Assembly: GCA_043228905.1 (NCBI GenBank)
Contig: JBHGNT010000003.1
Location: 18,786,001-18,850,000 of the forward strand
DNA: 64,000 nucleotides
Origin: Azolla caroliniana
Lineage: Eukaryota; Polypodiophyta
Direction of reading: 5' to 3'
Shown: positions 8,930 through 18,513 of the stretch, one piece after another
Numbering within the stretch: position 1 is the stretch's first letter
Layout: every line of letters starts with the position of its first letter
Program-made: the position numbers and the translations under genes
The notes under the pieces: generated by a model
Seen by the model: the letters and a program-made list of their open reading frames with translations, nothing else
What the model was told of the DNA's origin: nothing
Databases searched by the model: none

Positions 8930-11056
8930 ATGAGGGGGTCGGATCTCGCAGAGGCCATGGCTTCGGCCGTGGATCGGATCGTAAACGCGCGCGAGGGCAC
9001 CGGTGCCCTCGACAGAGCTATTGAGGCGGTCGTCGGCACGATCGGCCGGTTCGATGGGAGGGATGCCACGAAGTATCTGGCGTCCTACGGTGCAGAAATG
9101 TTGATGCGGGACATTCCGGAAGAAAGGCGTCTTGCCGGTTTTCCCCGAGTGGCAATACCGAGCATCCATGCGGAGGTGCTCGAGGTGCGGGCGGAGAGCC
9201 GTACCTGGGAGGAGTTCGAAGGTCGGCTCCTAGAGAAATACGGGCTGGACGACGCGCTCCGGCTTTCGAAGCGAAGGTTCATGGAATGGGTGGAGTCCCC
9301 GGGGAAGGGAAGAAACGCGTCGGCACTCCTCCGGGAGTTCGAGGAAAACTTTGCGCGCCTTTCGGCGCTCGACCGAACCATCCTGGACACGAGCCGGGTC
9401 TTGCTGTTTGTCAAGTCGGTCGACGAGCGGGATCGGGAGCAAGTGGGCCTCTTGCTGGAAACCGAAGACGGGCTCACTACCGACTGGGCGGCTGTCAGGA
9501 AGGTCTGTGGTCGTTTCGACAAACGGCGAGAATGGGCGGATAACGGACCGACTGGGTCGGGCTCGGTCGCAGCAAGGAAGCTCGAACCAGCGCCACAGGT
9601 GCGCAAGGAAGAGACCCGGGAGTGGTTGGAAACCGGTTCGGCTTCGACCGGCGTAGTCAGAGGCTCAACCGGAGGAGCGGCGCTGGAGGAATTGACGAAG
9701 GCGATAAAGGACCTCCAAATCGCGCAGGCCCGAAGGGAAGGAGGCGAACCGGCTCGTGACCGACGGCCGGCGGCAGGAAACAGGTGCATGTGGTGCGATG
9801 AAGTCGGCCACGTTCGGAAGGACTGCGGCGACTTCGCGGAGGCGCTGAGGGACCGGGTGGTGTACCTGTGGGAAGGACGGGTGCATGCCAGCGACACCCG
9901 AAGGGCCCTGAGCCGAAACGACGGAAAGGGTGGTATGAAAAGGTTGATGGAAGAGGCGGCGGCCCGACACGCGGAAACCGTCCACTACTCGGCGTCGGCC
10001 GGCATTCGAGTCGGGGGCGGCGAGGCCCGAAAGGAAAGCAAAGCCGGATTCTGGCCGACGATGCTGGAAGGCCTTGCCGGTGCAGGGCTTAAAAGGGAGG
10101 AATCGGACCGTGCGGAGAAACGGGTACGGGAGATGACCGGGTGGAGCGACCCGGTCGAGGAAAGGACGGGCTTCGTGGAAGCCGCTTGCCGGAACTACGA
10201 GGCTCTGGTAGAAGAGAAGCGGGTGGGAAAACCCGGGACGACCGGGCCCTCACAACGATACGAGACCCGGTCCGGGCCACGACGGGACGAAGCCGGCAGG
10301 GCCGGTACGCAAGATAAACCCCAGAAGGGCGGGTACCGTCTGGGGACGGAGATAGAAAGAACCACGGACTTACGAAAGGTCCTGGAGGAACGGATCCTCG
10401 ACAGCAAGGTGGAGCTGTCGCTACGGGAGGTGCTTGGAATCGCCAAGAAGGAGTTCCACGACTCCATCGTGGACTTGGTGAAACGGAAGAGGCTGTCAAC
10501 GGAGACAGAACCGGAAAGACCGGTGGAAGTGCGGACGACGCACCTAGACGACATGGCGCTGGGAGACGAGTGGGCGGAAAGCCACTATTCGAGACCGCAC
10601 TGGGCCCGAGCGACCACGGAAACCCCGGTGAAGATCGGCGATGTCCAGGAACCGGTGATAGCTTTGGTGGACCACGGATCGGAGATCAATTTGATGTCCA
10701 TGGACTTCTATAAAAAGGGCAAATGGCCGATCAACACCAAGCACGGGTGGAAAATAAGGGCAGCAACGCGCGCCACCGAGGAACTGCACGGGGCCTGTCC
10801 GAATGTGCGAGTCAAGATCGGCGACGTCGAGATTGACCAGCACTTCTTCGTGCAGGAGACGTCTTCGCATCCGGTCATACTGGGAGAGCCGTACGTCACG
10901 GCGGCGCGAATGGAGACCAAGGTGCTGGACAATGGTTCGGCCTATGCGCGGGTCAAGAGCCAGGACGGCCGCCATTCGGTCCAGTTTTTGACGGTTAGGC
11001 CGAACCACGAGCGTAACCGCGACTCCCTCGGTTCCGATAACCGAGAGGATTTTTAG
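8930..11056 (+). CDS. G1 gag-protease polyprotein
   Basis: 708 residues from ATG 8930. The frame is open upstream to 8903 (GTG), but 8930 is the first ATG. The N-terminal half is capsid-like (retrotransposon gag), followed by a CCHC zinc knuckle (C-MWC-DEVG-H-VRKD-C, about residues 285-300) for RNA binding. The C-terminal part is an aspartic protease: ALVDHGSEINLMS has D-H-G where retroviral enzymes have D-S/T-G, and HPVILGEPY provides the second conserved strand. It assembles the virus-like particle and cleaves the polyprotein. The frame ends GAG GAT TTT TAG, and pol continues in the -1 frame. The translation is the same in G2 (one silent change, GGC to GGA, at codon Gly in the YKKGKW motif). 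No chaperone, envelope or other extra domain is seen. Confidence 0.9.
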   Translation: MRGSDLAEAMASAVDRIVNAREGTGALDRAIEAVVGTIGRFDGRDATKYLASYGAEMLMRDIPEERRLAGFPRVAIPSIHAEVLEVRAESRTWEEFEGRLLEKYGLDDALRLSKRRFMEWVESPGKGRNASALLREFEENFARLSALDRTILDTSRVLLFVKSVDERDREQVGLLLETEDGLTTDWAAVRKVCGRFDKRREWADNGPTGSGSVAARKLEPAPQVRKEETREWLETGSASTGVVRGSTGGAALEELTKAIKDLQIAQARREGGEPARDRRPAAGNRCMWCDEVGHVRKDCGDFAEALRDRVVYLWEGRVHASDTRRALSRNDGKGGMKRLMEEAAARHAETVHYSASAGIRVGGGEARKESKAGFWPTMLEGLAGAGLKREESDRAEKRVREMTGWSDPVEERTGFVEAACRNYEALVEEKRVGKPGTTGPSQRYETRSGPRRDEAGRAGTQDKPQKGGYRLGTEIERTTDLRKVLEERILDSKVELSLREVLGIAKKEFHDSIVDLVKRKRLSTETEPERPVEVRTTHLDDMALGDEWAESHYSRPHWARATTETPVKIGDVQEPVIALVDHGSEINLMSMDFYKKGKWPINTKHGWKIRAATRATEELHGACPNVRVKIGDVEIDQHFFVQETSSHPVILGEPYVTAARMETKVLDNGSAYARVKSQDGRHSVQFLTVRPNHERNRDSLGSDNREDF

Positions 11057-11112
11057 AGAGGGCTGCCAAGGCGTGGGGCCGCGACAGTCCGGACACCCCG
11101 GGAAAACCCCAC
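11047..11112 (+). promoter_or_regulatory. candidate -1 ribosomal frameshift signal (G1)
   Basis: Gag-pro ends GAT TTT TAG; shifting back one base reads GGA TTT TTA GAG and enters the long pol frame, which is closed by TAA at 11038-11040 just upstream. So the two frames overlap by only 16 nt at this T-run. Stop readthrough would instead terminate at TAA 11121. GTGGGG (11073-11078) can pair with CCCCAC (11107-11112) around the palindrome GTCCGGAC, a possible stimulatory structure. The heptamer is not a classical X-XXY-YYZ site; slippage of Phe-tRNA in front of the stop codon is inferred. Confidence 0.55.
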
Positions 11113-14100
11113 ACCTGTACGATAAAACCGAAGAAACCTTGTACCATAGGTAGGGAATTTTTGTTCTCCGACAACGGAGCGTGTGCGATGGTCGGCATCG
11201 CCGGCCGAGAGAAAACAAAGACGGAGGCGAGACTTCGAGCGTGCGGAGTTCTCGTCCCGGACGAGGAAATCAACGGAGCCGTGGAGGCGGTCTCATTCGA
11301 CGACACCTTGGGAATGCTGGGAAAGGTAGTCGAAGAAGGCCTTAACGACAACCGGACGATACCGGTGTGTTCCGAGGAGATGTACGAAGTCATCGCGGAC
11401 TTCGGTCGAGGGCTCGAGTCAGTTCGGACGGCCCACGTAAACACCAAGTACAAGACTGTGGACCGGAAGGTAAGGCCAGTAGCGGCACCCTTACCGGAGG
11501 ACAGCGCGTCGAGAATCAAAGGGGTTGCGTCAGACCCTAGTCTACGAGATCCGGCCTGCATAGGGCACACCTTCACTGACGAGACGCTCCGAGAGCTCAA
11601 AATCGGTGGGGGCGGGTTCCTACTGCCGGCGGAGGAAGACCGGTTTCGGAGAATGCTCGGAAGGCACGGGAAAGCCTTCGCATTCTCGCCGGAGGAAATC
11701 GGGTGCGTTGACCCGACGATCGTGGAGCCGATGGTGATATTCACGGTACCGCATGTACCATGGAATCTCAAGCCAATCCCGGTTCCGAGAGCTCACATCC
11801 CGAAGTTGATGGAGCTGCTGAGGCAGAAAGTTGATATGGGAATTCTCGAGCCGTCGAGCGCCCCATATTCGAATCGATGGTTTACCGTACCGAAGAAAAA
11901 CGGTTCGCTGCGCTTCATCCAGGACCTGCAGCCGGTCAATCGAGTGACCATTCGGAACGCAGGAATCGGACCGACCATAGACGAGTTCGCGGAGGCCTTC
12001 GCCGGAAGGTCAATTTACTCGGTCGGGGATCTATACTCAGGGTACGACCAGTTCCAGCTGGCCGTGGAGAGCAGAGACCTTACGACGATGCGAACTCCCC
12101 TCGGCCTAGTTCGGATGTGTACACTGCCGCAAGGAGGGACCAACTCGGTGGCCCACATGGTGAATGCGATGAACAAGGTTCTGAGGGACTGTGTCCCGGA
12201 CATTACCATGCCGTTTCTGGACGACATCCCGATCAAGGGATGCCCGGTGGAAGAAAAGGACGAGACGATCGGGCCGGACGGATGCCGGCGATTCGTGGCG
12301 ACGCACGTCGACGACTGCGAGAAGGTGCTGCAAAGGCTAGAGGATGCGAGACTCACCTTCTCCGGGGAGAAGTCGGCCTTCGGGCAGTCAGAAATCATGG
12401 TGGTCGGACACCTGTGCGGACCATATAGCCGGAAACCGTCTCCGGCGAAGGTAGAAGCCATCTCCGCGATGAAGCCCGACTGCAGCTCGGTCACGGAAGT
12501 ACGGAGATTCCTGGGGGCATGCGCGTTCTACCACATATGGATCCCGCATTACGCACACGTCGCGGAGCCACTGTACGGGTTGCTGAAAAAGGGGCGAAGG
12601 TTCGAATGGCTAGACAAGCACGCGGAATCGGTCCGGAAGCTGAAAGAGGCCCTTGCAGCGGCACCGGCACTCCGGAAGGCGGTTTACGGGAAGGGTACCC
12701 CGGTATTCATAACGGTGGATACCAGTCCGACCGGGATCGGATGGGTCGTGAACCAGGAAGACGAGGACGGCAATCGGTTTCCGATCCGATTTGGCGCGAA
12801 AGTCCTCAGTGAACGGCAGCGAGGGTACGCCCAGGTTAAACGCGAACTCTGGGGTATTGTTTCGGCGGTTAAGGCCGACAAAGACTACCTGATAGGGACG
12901 GAAGTGATCATCGAGACGGATTGCCTGCCGATTCTCGGTATGGTTTCCGGATGCGCGACTCCGGACCTGGCGATGCTCAGGTGGATAGCGTACATCAAGT
13001 CCCTGGACCCGGAAATACGACACATTTCCGGGAAAGACAACGCCATGGCCGACATGCTTTCGAGGGCGAGGTTCGACGACGAGGGCGGCATGGTTTCGGA
13101 AGACGAAGAAGTCGGCGTGGATTTCTTCGAGGCGGCATACATAACGACCGACGGGATGAGCACTCCGGCGCTTAACGAGTTCGACGCGAGCAAGTACGAC
13201 GGGGAATGGCTGCAGATCGGCGGGTTTTTGAAGACGATGACGCCCGATGCGTCATGGACGAAGGACGAGGCCAACCGGATCCGGAAGAAAGCATATCGAT
13301 TCTTTCTCCGAGATGGGCATCTATGGAAGCACCCGAAGAAGAGGGACGGCGTCCCGCTCCGAGTGGTGGCGATGAAGGAAGAACAGGAGGAGCTACTGGC
13401 GGCCTACCACGACAGCCCTTGGGCTGGACACCGTGGAACGTGGGCGACGTTTGAGAAGCTGAAGGGAAAGTACTGGTGGCCGGGATTGTACCGGGACGTG
13501 CATCGGTTCGTGTCAACTTGCGAGAGTTGTCAGATGCACTCGATAGTCCGACACCGGGACGGGCTTCACCCTACGTACCCTCCGACTATCCACTTCAAAT
13601 GGATGGTAGATCTGGTGACGATGCCGATGGGGGTAGGACAGATGCGGTATCTGGTCCTAGCGCGGGAAGACCTGACGAACCAGGTGGAAGGCCGAGCCCT
13701 TCAGAACAAGACGACCGCGGCCGTGTGTCGGTTCCTAGTCGAGGACGTGATATGCCGGTACGGGTGCGTCGGGAAGATCGTGGCTGACCGAGGGGAGTTG
13801 GACGCCGAAGAGGCCGCGGAGCTGTTCGACCGGCTTGGAGTCAAGCTCTCGCTCACCACTGCGTACAATCCGGAGGCGAATGGAAAGGTGGAGCGCGGAC
13901 ACGGACCGATCGTCAAGGCGTTGATTCGGGCATGCGGAGGTCAAGTCGGTAACTGGCCGCGGCTGCTACCTTATGCTTTGTGGGCAGACCGGACCACGCA
14001 CAGTTCGGTAACCGGGTACATGCCGACGGAGCTCATGTTCGGCCAGAAGCCGATCATGCCGATTGAACGGACGATCTCCTCGTGGGCAACGGTCGACTGG

Positions 14101-14544
14101 AGGGACGAGATGAGCCGGGAGGAGTTGTTGGTCGCACGTATACGACAGCTCGAGCGGAGGCCGGAGGACGTGGCACTGGCTACGGAGAAGCTCCGGGTGG
14201 CGAGGACAAAGAACAAAGCCCGGTTCGACCGAACGCACCGGCTACGACCGAAGAAAATCGAAGAAGGTGACTGGGTGCTCGTCTACGACAGCAGCCTCGA
14301 CAACCAGCACCGAGCCACACGGAAGTTCGCACGAAGGTGGTTCGGGCCTTACGTGGTACGGAGTGCCAATGACAACGGGACATATCACCTGGCGGAACTT
14401 GACGGCACGAGAATGGCGATACCGGTTGCAGGGAAGCGGATCAAAGCGTTCAAGAAGCGACACGACGACGAGCCAGACCCGGCTCTCCTGGTCGGCAATG
14501 ACGAACGATCCGAAAATGAAGAAGAACCGACGGGCGAGGAATGA
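11053..14544 (+). CDS. G1 pol: RT, RNase H, integrase
   Basis: 1163 codons in the -1 frame relative to gag-pro, numbered from the proposed shift; the first in-frame ATG is 11188. Order: an N-terminal region of about 180 residues of unknown role; reverse transcriptase with VPKKNGSLRF, LPQGGTNS and the active site FLDD in PFLDDIPIKG (12212-12238); RNase H with TVDTSPTGIGW, KRELWGI and ETDCLPI; integrase with the HHCC zinc region (YWWPGLY, then CESCQMH), and D-D-E residues in WMVDLV, VADRGELD and NGKVERGH; then a GPY/F module (RWFGPYVV). No chromodomain was seen. All major catalytic residues are present, so the element may be active. FLDD-IPIKG is unusual for plant gypsy RT and recalls fungal Ty3 elements. 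Confidence 0.88.
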   Translation, partial: LERAAKAWGRDSPDTPGKPHTCTIKPKKPCTIGREFLFSDNGACAMVGIAGREKTKTEARLRACGVLVPDEEINGAVEAVSFDDTLGMLGKVVEEGLNDNRTIPVCSEEMYEVIADFGRGLESVRTAHVNTKYKTVDRKVRPVAAPLPEDSASRIKGVASDPSLRDPACIGHTFTDETLRELKIGGGGFLLPAEEDRFRRMLGRHGKAFAFSPEEIGCVDPTIVEPMVIFTVPHVPWNLKPIPVPRAHIPKLMELLRQKVDMGILEPSSAPYSNRWFTVPKKNGSLRFIQDLQPVNRVTIRNAGIGPTIDEFAEAFAGRSIYSVGDLYSGYDQFQLAVESRDLTTMRTPLGLVRMCTLPQGGTNSVAHMVNAMNKVLRDCVPDITMPFLDDIPIKGCPVEEKDETIGPDGCRRFVATHVDDCEKVLQRLEDARLTFSGEKSAFGQSEIMVVGHLCGPYSRKPSPAKVEAISAMKPDCSSVTEVRRFLGACAFYHIWIPHYAHVAEPLYGLLKKGRRFEWLDKHAESVRKLKEALAAAPALRKAVYGKGTPVFITVDTSPTGIGWVVNQEDEDGNRFPIRFGAKVLSERQRGYAQVKRELWGIVSAVKADKDYLIGTEVIIETDCLPILGMVSGCATPDLAMLRWIAYIKSLDPEIRHISGKDNAMADMLSRARFDDEGGMVSEDEEVGVDFFEAAYITTDGMSTPALNEFDASKYDGEWLQIGGFLKTMTPDASWTKDEANRIRKKAYRFFLRDGHLWKHPKKRDGVPLRVVAMKEEQEELLAAYHDSPWAGHRGTWATFEKLKGKYWWPGLYRDVHRFVSTCESCQMHSIVRHRDGLHPTYPPTIHFKWMVDLVTMPMGVGQMRYLVLAREDLTNQVEGRALQNKTTAAVCRFLVEDVICRYGCVGKIVADRGELDAEEAAELFDRLGVKLSLTTAYNPEANGKVERGHGPIVKALIRACGGQVGNWPRLLPYALWADRTTHSSVTGYMPTELMFGQKPIMPIERTISSWATVDWRDEMSREELLVARIRQLERRPEDVALATEKLRVARTKNKARFDRTHRLRPKKIEEGDWVLVYDSSLDNQHRATRKFARRWFGPYVVRSANDNGTYHLAELDGTRMAIPVAGKRIKAFKKRHDDEPDPALLVGNDERSENEEEPTGEE

Positions 14545-14600
14545 AGACGGGCCGGTTTTCTCCGTCCCAACTCTCTTGGCGCATACCGGAGGATGCGCGG

Positions 14601-14615
14601 TTAGGTGGGGGCGGA
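14601..14615 (+). other. polypurine tract of G1
   Basis: TTAGGTGGGGGCGGA directly precedes the 3' LTR (TGTCGTG at 14616). This is the expected primer for plus-strand DNA synthesis. It is interrupted by one C, and the G-run is the likely core. G2 has the same sequence. Confidence 0.65.
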
Positions 14616-15415
14616 TGTCGTGAAGAAAACCGTCTATAGGCGGAATCGGCGCACCAAGGCGTGGGAACCGGTTCTTCACGCGCGCACGCTCCGAGTTGTA
14701 CATAGAAACGAATTGAGAGGATAATCGGCAGGAACGGGCCCTAACTCAAGTGGAGACAAAGACCGCGCGAACAGTCTTTTCGGTCGCGCGCGCGAACTGT
14801 ACGAGTCGGCGGCGTAACTACGCGGATCCGTGAAAAACGGAGCGGATCCCTGTCCAAAAGGGACAGGGAATAAAGCTGACACGACGGCCTGTTCGTCGGC
14901 CTATATAAGGAGCGGGAAAGAGCTGTTGCAGGGATCTGGGGCGGAGAGGACGAAGTGCTGTCGGACCGTTTCTGGACGCTTCGCTCTCTCTGTTTCCTTC
15001 CTTCTTGAGCTCCAAAGCTTTCTGTGCAGGGTTCCGGGGAGGCTCGCGCTGTTTCGAGGAACGCCCGAGTGCTTCCGGCAGCACCTCCGACCTGCTACCC
15101 CCCCCCCATTTCCCCGTTTGTGCGTCGAAGCGAACAGGCATCGGCATCTGTTCGCCGGCCTGTTCGGTTGCAACCAACCTGTGCCCCATCGGGGGTTGTA
15201 GTCGTGTTAGCCATTTTGTTAATACACATATTTAGTCATTCGCATCCGTCTGTGTCGGTGTCTGTTCGCGTTCTCCGTGCTGAAGGGCCGTGTCCCTGTG
15301 TATCCCCGGTCCTGCGTAGCCGGTTCTCTCTCTTTCTCCTCCCTCGCTTGCTCTTTGGTTCGAGACCCCCGCGGTCCCGCCTCTATTCCACACGCACTTG
15401 CGTAATATCTCGACA
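14616..15415 (+). repeat. G1 3' LTR (800 bp)
   Basis: No difference from the 5' LTR at 8086-8885 was noticed, including the ten-C run and both hairpins. It is followed by the target duplication CCGT and then by the resumed minus-strand copia A gag. The polyadenylation site is not evident; an AATAAA lies upstream of the TATA box. Confidence 0.92.
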
Positions 15416-15550
15416 CCGTCAGCAAGAGATCTTTAACCATGACCATGTCCCTCATCTTCGACTTCCACATTGAGTAGTTGGAGTCGGTGATCTTGAACAT
15501 GCCGCCGAATAGATCTTCCAAGCTCTTTGTTGTTCTCGCTCGGATACCAG
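15416..15550 (-). pseudogene. copia A gag, N-terminal part, with primer site
   Basis: On the minus strand TGGTATCCGAGC (15539-15550) is the primer-binding site, followed by the frame SLEDLFGGMFKITDSNYS and WKSKMRDM, typical of a copia gag start (compare 24230 in copia B). It stops at the G1 insertion and continues at 8081. The gene is broken by G1 and lacks everything after gag. Confidence 0.7.
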
Positions 15551-15554
15551 TTTC

Positions 15555-16101
15555 TGCGGAATAGCGCTCAGCCACAACCGAGTCTTAATCACTCAATGGA
15601 AGAAAACAAAAAATAGGAATACGACGACACAAGAAGTTAATGTGGAAACCCCTAAACGGGAAAAACCATGCGAGCCCACAAACTCCAACTATCACTATGA
15701 GAGGAAGGGTACAATGGGAGACTCAGAGGCAACGACCTCAAGCTCTATCTTCGCCAACCGGCGATTACAACATAAAAGCTTTCTGTCTATATATATATGT
15801 GTGTGTGTGTGTGTATCTTTGTACAACAATAATGATAAGAACATCAACAACAGTAAACACTATTTGACCTAGTTATATTTATACTCATATAACTTACGGG
15901 GTATTTACAAATATGAGCTCAATGGTCATGTTTCACAATATTTACAAATATGTTCCTACTTGCTAGTTCATACCGGATCCGTTCGATCCGGTATTCGGAT
16001 ACCTTCCGGACCCATCCGGTCCAGTTCCTTTTTTCGGCTCGTCCGATCTGGCTCCTCCAGTTTTCATCTGGATCCCATCCAGAGGGACTTGTTTCCCAAC
16101 A
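15555..16101 (-). repeat. copia A 5' LTR
   Basis: On the minus strand it begins TGTTGGGAAACAAGTCCC at 16101 and ends CCGCA at 15555, five bases before the primer site. It contains a (GT)n tract (about 15800-15813) and the same blocks as the partial copy at 6541-6724. The right edge cuts the LTR of copia D, so copia A is younger than copia D, or its insertion removed the start of that LTR. Confidence 0.75.
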
Positions 16102-16352
16102 TTTAAGTTCCCTCCTCTCTCTCCCAAGAGGTAGTTGTAGTAAGAGAGTGTCGAGAGAAGGTGACCATTTAAGCACCTTCTCCTCTCCCTTGTATTAGTT
16201 GTTGGTTATCATTTTCTTGTGAATACAATTTTCTTAGTTTTTCTATCTATTGTGTGTCGACTATATCTCCCTCTATCTCTCACATACAAATTCACATATA
16301 TACACACATCTCTAAATTCTGTTGCACAAAATCATATACTTGATTCTTTACA
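16102..16352 (+). repeat. copia D 5' LTR, truncated
   Basis: Matches 39705-39952 with small differences and ends in TTGATTCTTTACA, as the 3' LTR does. The first 130 bp or so of the LTR are missing on the left. The primer site TGGTATCAATGTG starts right at 16353. Confidence 0.8.
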
Positions 16353-16435
16353 TGGTATCAATGTGATTGGTAGCCTAATCCAACCCATTTACCTATGTTG
16401 TGTTATACACCGATGACCAAGAAGAATCGGCTCAT

Positions 16436-17378
16436 CATGTAGAGAAGAAGAAGAAGGAAAAGAACTTGAACCACTCGACCATCATGAACACGTAGATGGG
16501 AAATAACTTTGCATCTTCAGAATACAAGATGCACCAATACCTTGTCGGCCAAGGTTCTTGGAGCTATATTGAGGGAGCACAAGAAATGCAACCCAACCCA
16601 ACACACACCGACTACCCAGCATGGGAGCAAGCGACAAGTTGGGTGTTGTACTATTTGGTGTCATGTGTCCACGATCACATGCTCAACTACATTCGGGAAG
16701 CCAAGACATTGAAAGAAACGTGGGAGAACCTCAAGAAGATTTTCGCAGCCAACACAACCGCACATAAACTGCAACTCCGTCAAGAGTTGAATAGCATCCA
16801 ACAAAGGATATGTCAATCACAAGCTATACCTTGAAGATCAAGGAGTTGTGTGACTCACTCATCTCGGTCAATGTTAATATTAACGACGACAAAATGGTGC
16901 AAATATGCCTCGATGATCTAGCACCCCGTTTCGGCACAATGAGATTGGTCGTCCTCGCAAGAGAGAATTCTTCCTCCTTTGATCTCTAGTCAATGCTACT
17001 AGTCGAAGAGAATCACATCCGAATGAGGAACAATGCATCAGAACGACATATGCTCTATTCACACTCGGACGGAGGAAGAGGACACAGTCATGGAAGAAGA
17101 GGTTGCGTCGACCAAGGCCAAAACTATCAAGGACCGCCACATGAACACAATTTCTACTACCGGCAAGACATCGGAAACACTCGAGGAACATTCGGTAGAA
17201 GGGGGGAGCGTCCATGCTAGATCGAGCCGACAAAATAACCCATTCAAATGCGGGTATTGTGGAAAAATCGACCACCATGAGGTAGAATGTCGGAAGAAAA
17301 AACGTGAATCGGCCTCCACAAACCGATAGCTCACCAATTATGCCACTAACTCTGACTACCACGATCATTGCAAAATGT
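16436..17378 (+). pseudogene. copia D gag pseudogene
   Basis: The frame NFASSEYKMHQYLVGQGSW at 16500 and HDHMLNYIREAKTLKETW match the gag of copia E (22060-21557). A CCHC knuckle C-GYC-GKID-H-HEVE-C lies near 17250-17290. Stops and frameshifts interrupt it (for example after 16833). Copia E is inserted directly behind, at 17379. Confidence 0.75.
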
Positions 17379-17422
17379 TGTAAAGAAATGAGGAGGCAAG
17401 AGTGATTGTAATGCAGCAGAAG

Positions 17423-17464
<42 letters not shown>

Positions 17465-17466
17465 CA

Positions 17467-17506
<40 letters not shown>

Positions 17507-17712
17507 CTTAAGACAGAGATGGACTAAACTGTATATTGCATTACCAAAAGTATCCACATAAGAACATCCAACAACAACTAAGTTACAATACGTTGATTTA
17601 TATACCAACTAAGCTAGGGCAAGTGCCCTTTCTACTATTTACAAAACTAGCCCAACATGTCCATGAGCTAGTGTGAAAGCTATCTATGGGAAGTTAAGTT
17701 CGATTCTCAACA
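17379..17712 (-). repeat. copia E 3' LTR with (TG)n/(AG)n
   Basis: Plus-strand limits TGTAAAGAAATG...GATTCTCAACA. It includes a (TG)n run (about 17424-17463) and an (AG)n run (about 17470-17502), both longer than in the 5' LTR. The purine-rich tract GAAGGGGCA precedes it on the minus strand. Confidence 0.88.
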
Positions 17713-18089
17713 TGCCCCTTCGAACACAACTTCCATCTGTCGAAAAGTTGTTTCGGTCTTCGGAGGCTTTATTGCTTTACCTTCTTATTGCGTGTTGCGT
17801 AGTCTATCCGTGCTGCGTATGCTGCGTACTCCCCCTCAAGCTCAGCAATGGAGATGTCGTGAGACCAAGGTCCGATGCAAATTGCCTCAGCTTGTCAACG
17901 CCTAGAGCTTTTGTAAAAATATCAGCAACCTGGAGGTGCATACTAATGTGTTGTAGATCGAGCTCTTCGGCCTATACACGCTCACAGATGAAGTGGTAGT
18001 GAACTTCGATATGCTTGGTCCACGCGTGGAATACGGGATTCTGCGCCAGGTAAATACTACTCATGTTGTCATAGTAGAGACGAATTGGA

Positions 18090-18512
18090 TCCTTGATGGG
18101 TACGCCTAGATCCTTTAGTATGTGTTTGAGCCAGACGGCTTCACATGTGGCGACTGTTGCGCCCCTATATTCGGCTTCCGTGCTCGATAGTGTGATTGTC
18201 GACTGCTTCTTACTACTCCAGGAGATCGCTCCGCTACCAAGAGAGATGACGAATCCGGATGTGGATCACATGTCCGCTTCATATCCTGCCCAGTCCGCAT
18301 CTGTGTACCCTTCGAGTCGAATGATCGCATTCGTCTTGTACATAATGATGTTGTTCATTGTCATACTGACATACCGAAGTATCCTCTTAGTGTAATCCAG
18401 ATGAAGATTTCGCGGATTCTGCATAAACTAGCTTAGTAGGCCGACCAAATAACTAAGGTCGGGTCGCGTAATGGCCAAATAGATCAAGTTACCGATCAGT
18501 TGTCGATATTGA
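18090..18512 (-). pseudogene. copia E RNase H region
   Basis: Minus-strand RNase H of copia type: TDADWAG, SKKQSTITLSSTEAEYR and HIEVHYHF are recognisable. One stop (TGA where CGA is expected, a C-to-T change in a CpG, about 18268-18270) and a stop near 18427 interrupt it. It continues from the RT frame upstream after a frameshift near 18575. Confidence 0.7.
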
Positions 18513-18513
18513 G

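Larger units (their letters stand above)
8086..15415 (+). mobile_element. G1: complete Ty3/gypsy retrotransposon, 7330 bp
   Basis: Complete by structure: 800-bp LTRs (8086-8885 and 14616-15415) in which I found no difference, TG...CA ends, primer-binding region at 8890, gag-protease frame, RT-RNase H-integrase frame with all main catalytic residues, a purine tract before the 3' LTR, and a 4-bp target duplication CCGT (8082-8085, 15416-15419). It is inserted in plus orientation into the gag of minus-strand copia A. Matching LTRs and unbroken frames indicate a recent insertion. It is much more GC-rich than the surrounding DNA. G2 at 31415-37478 is its near-identical, RT-less twin. Confidence 0.93.

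Noticed and set aside
9085-9897. 270-codon frame antisense to G1 gag (same at 32414-33226)
   Set aside because: A shadow of the high-GC coding strand; Ser/Arg-rich, no domain.
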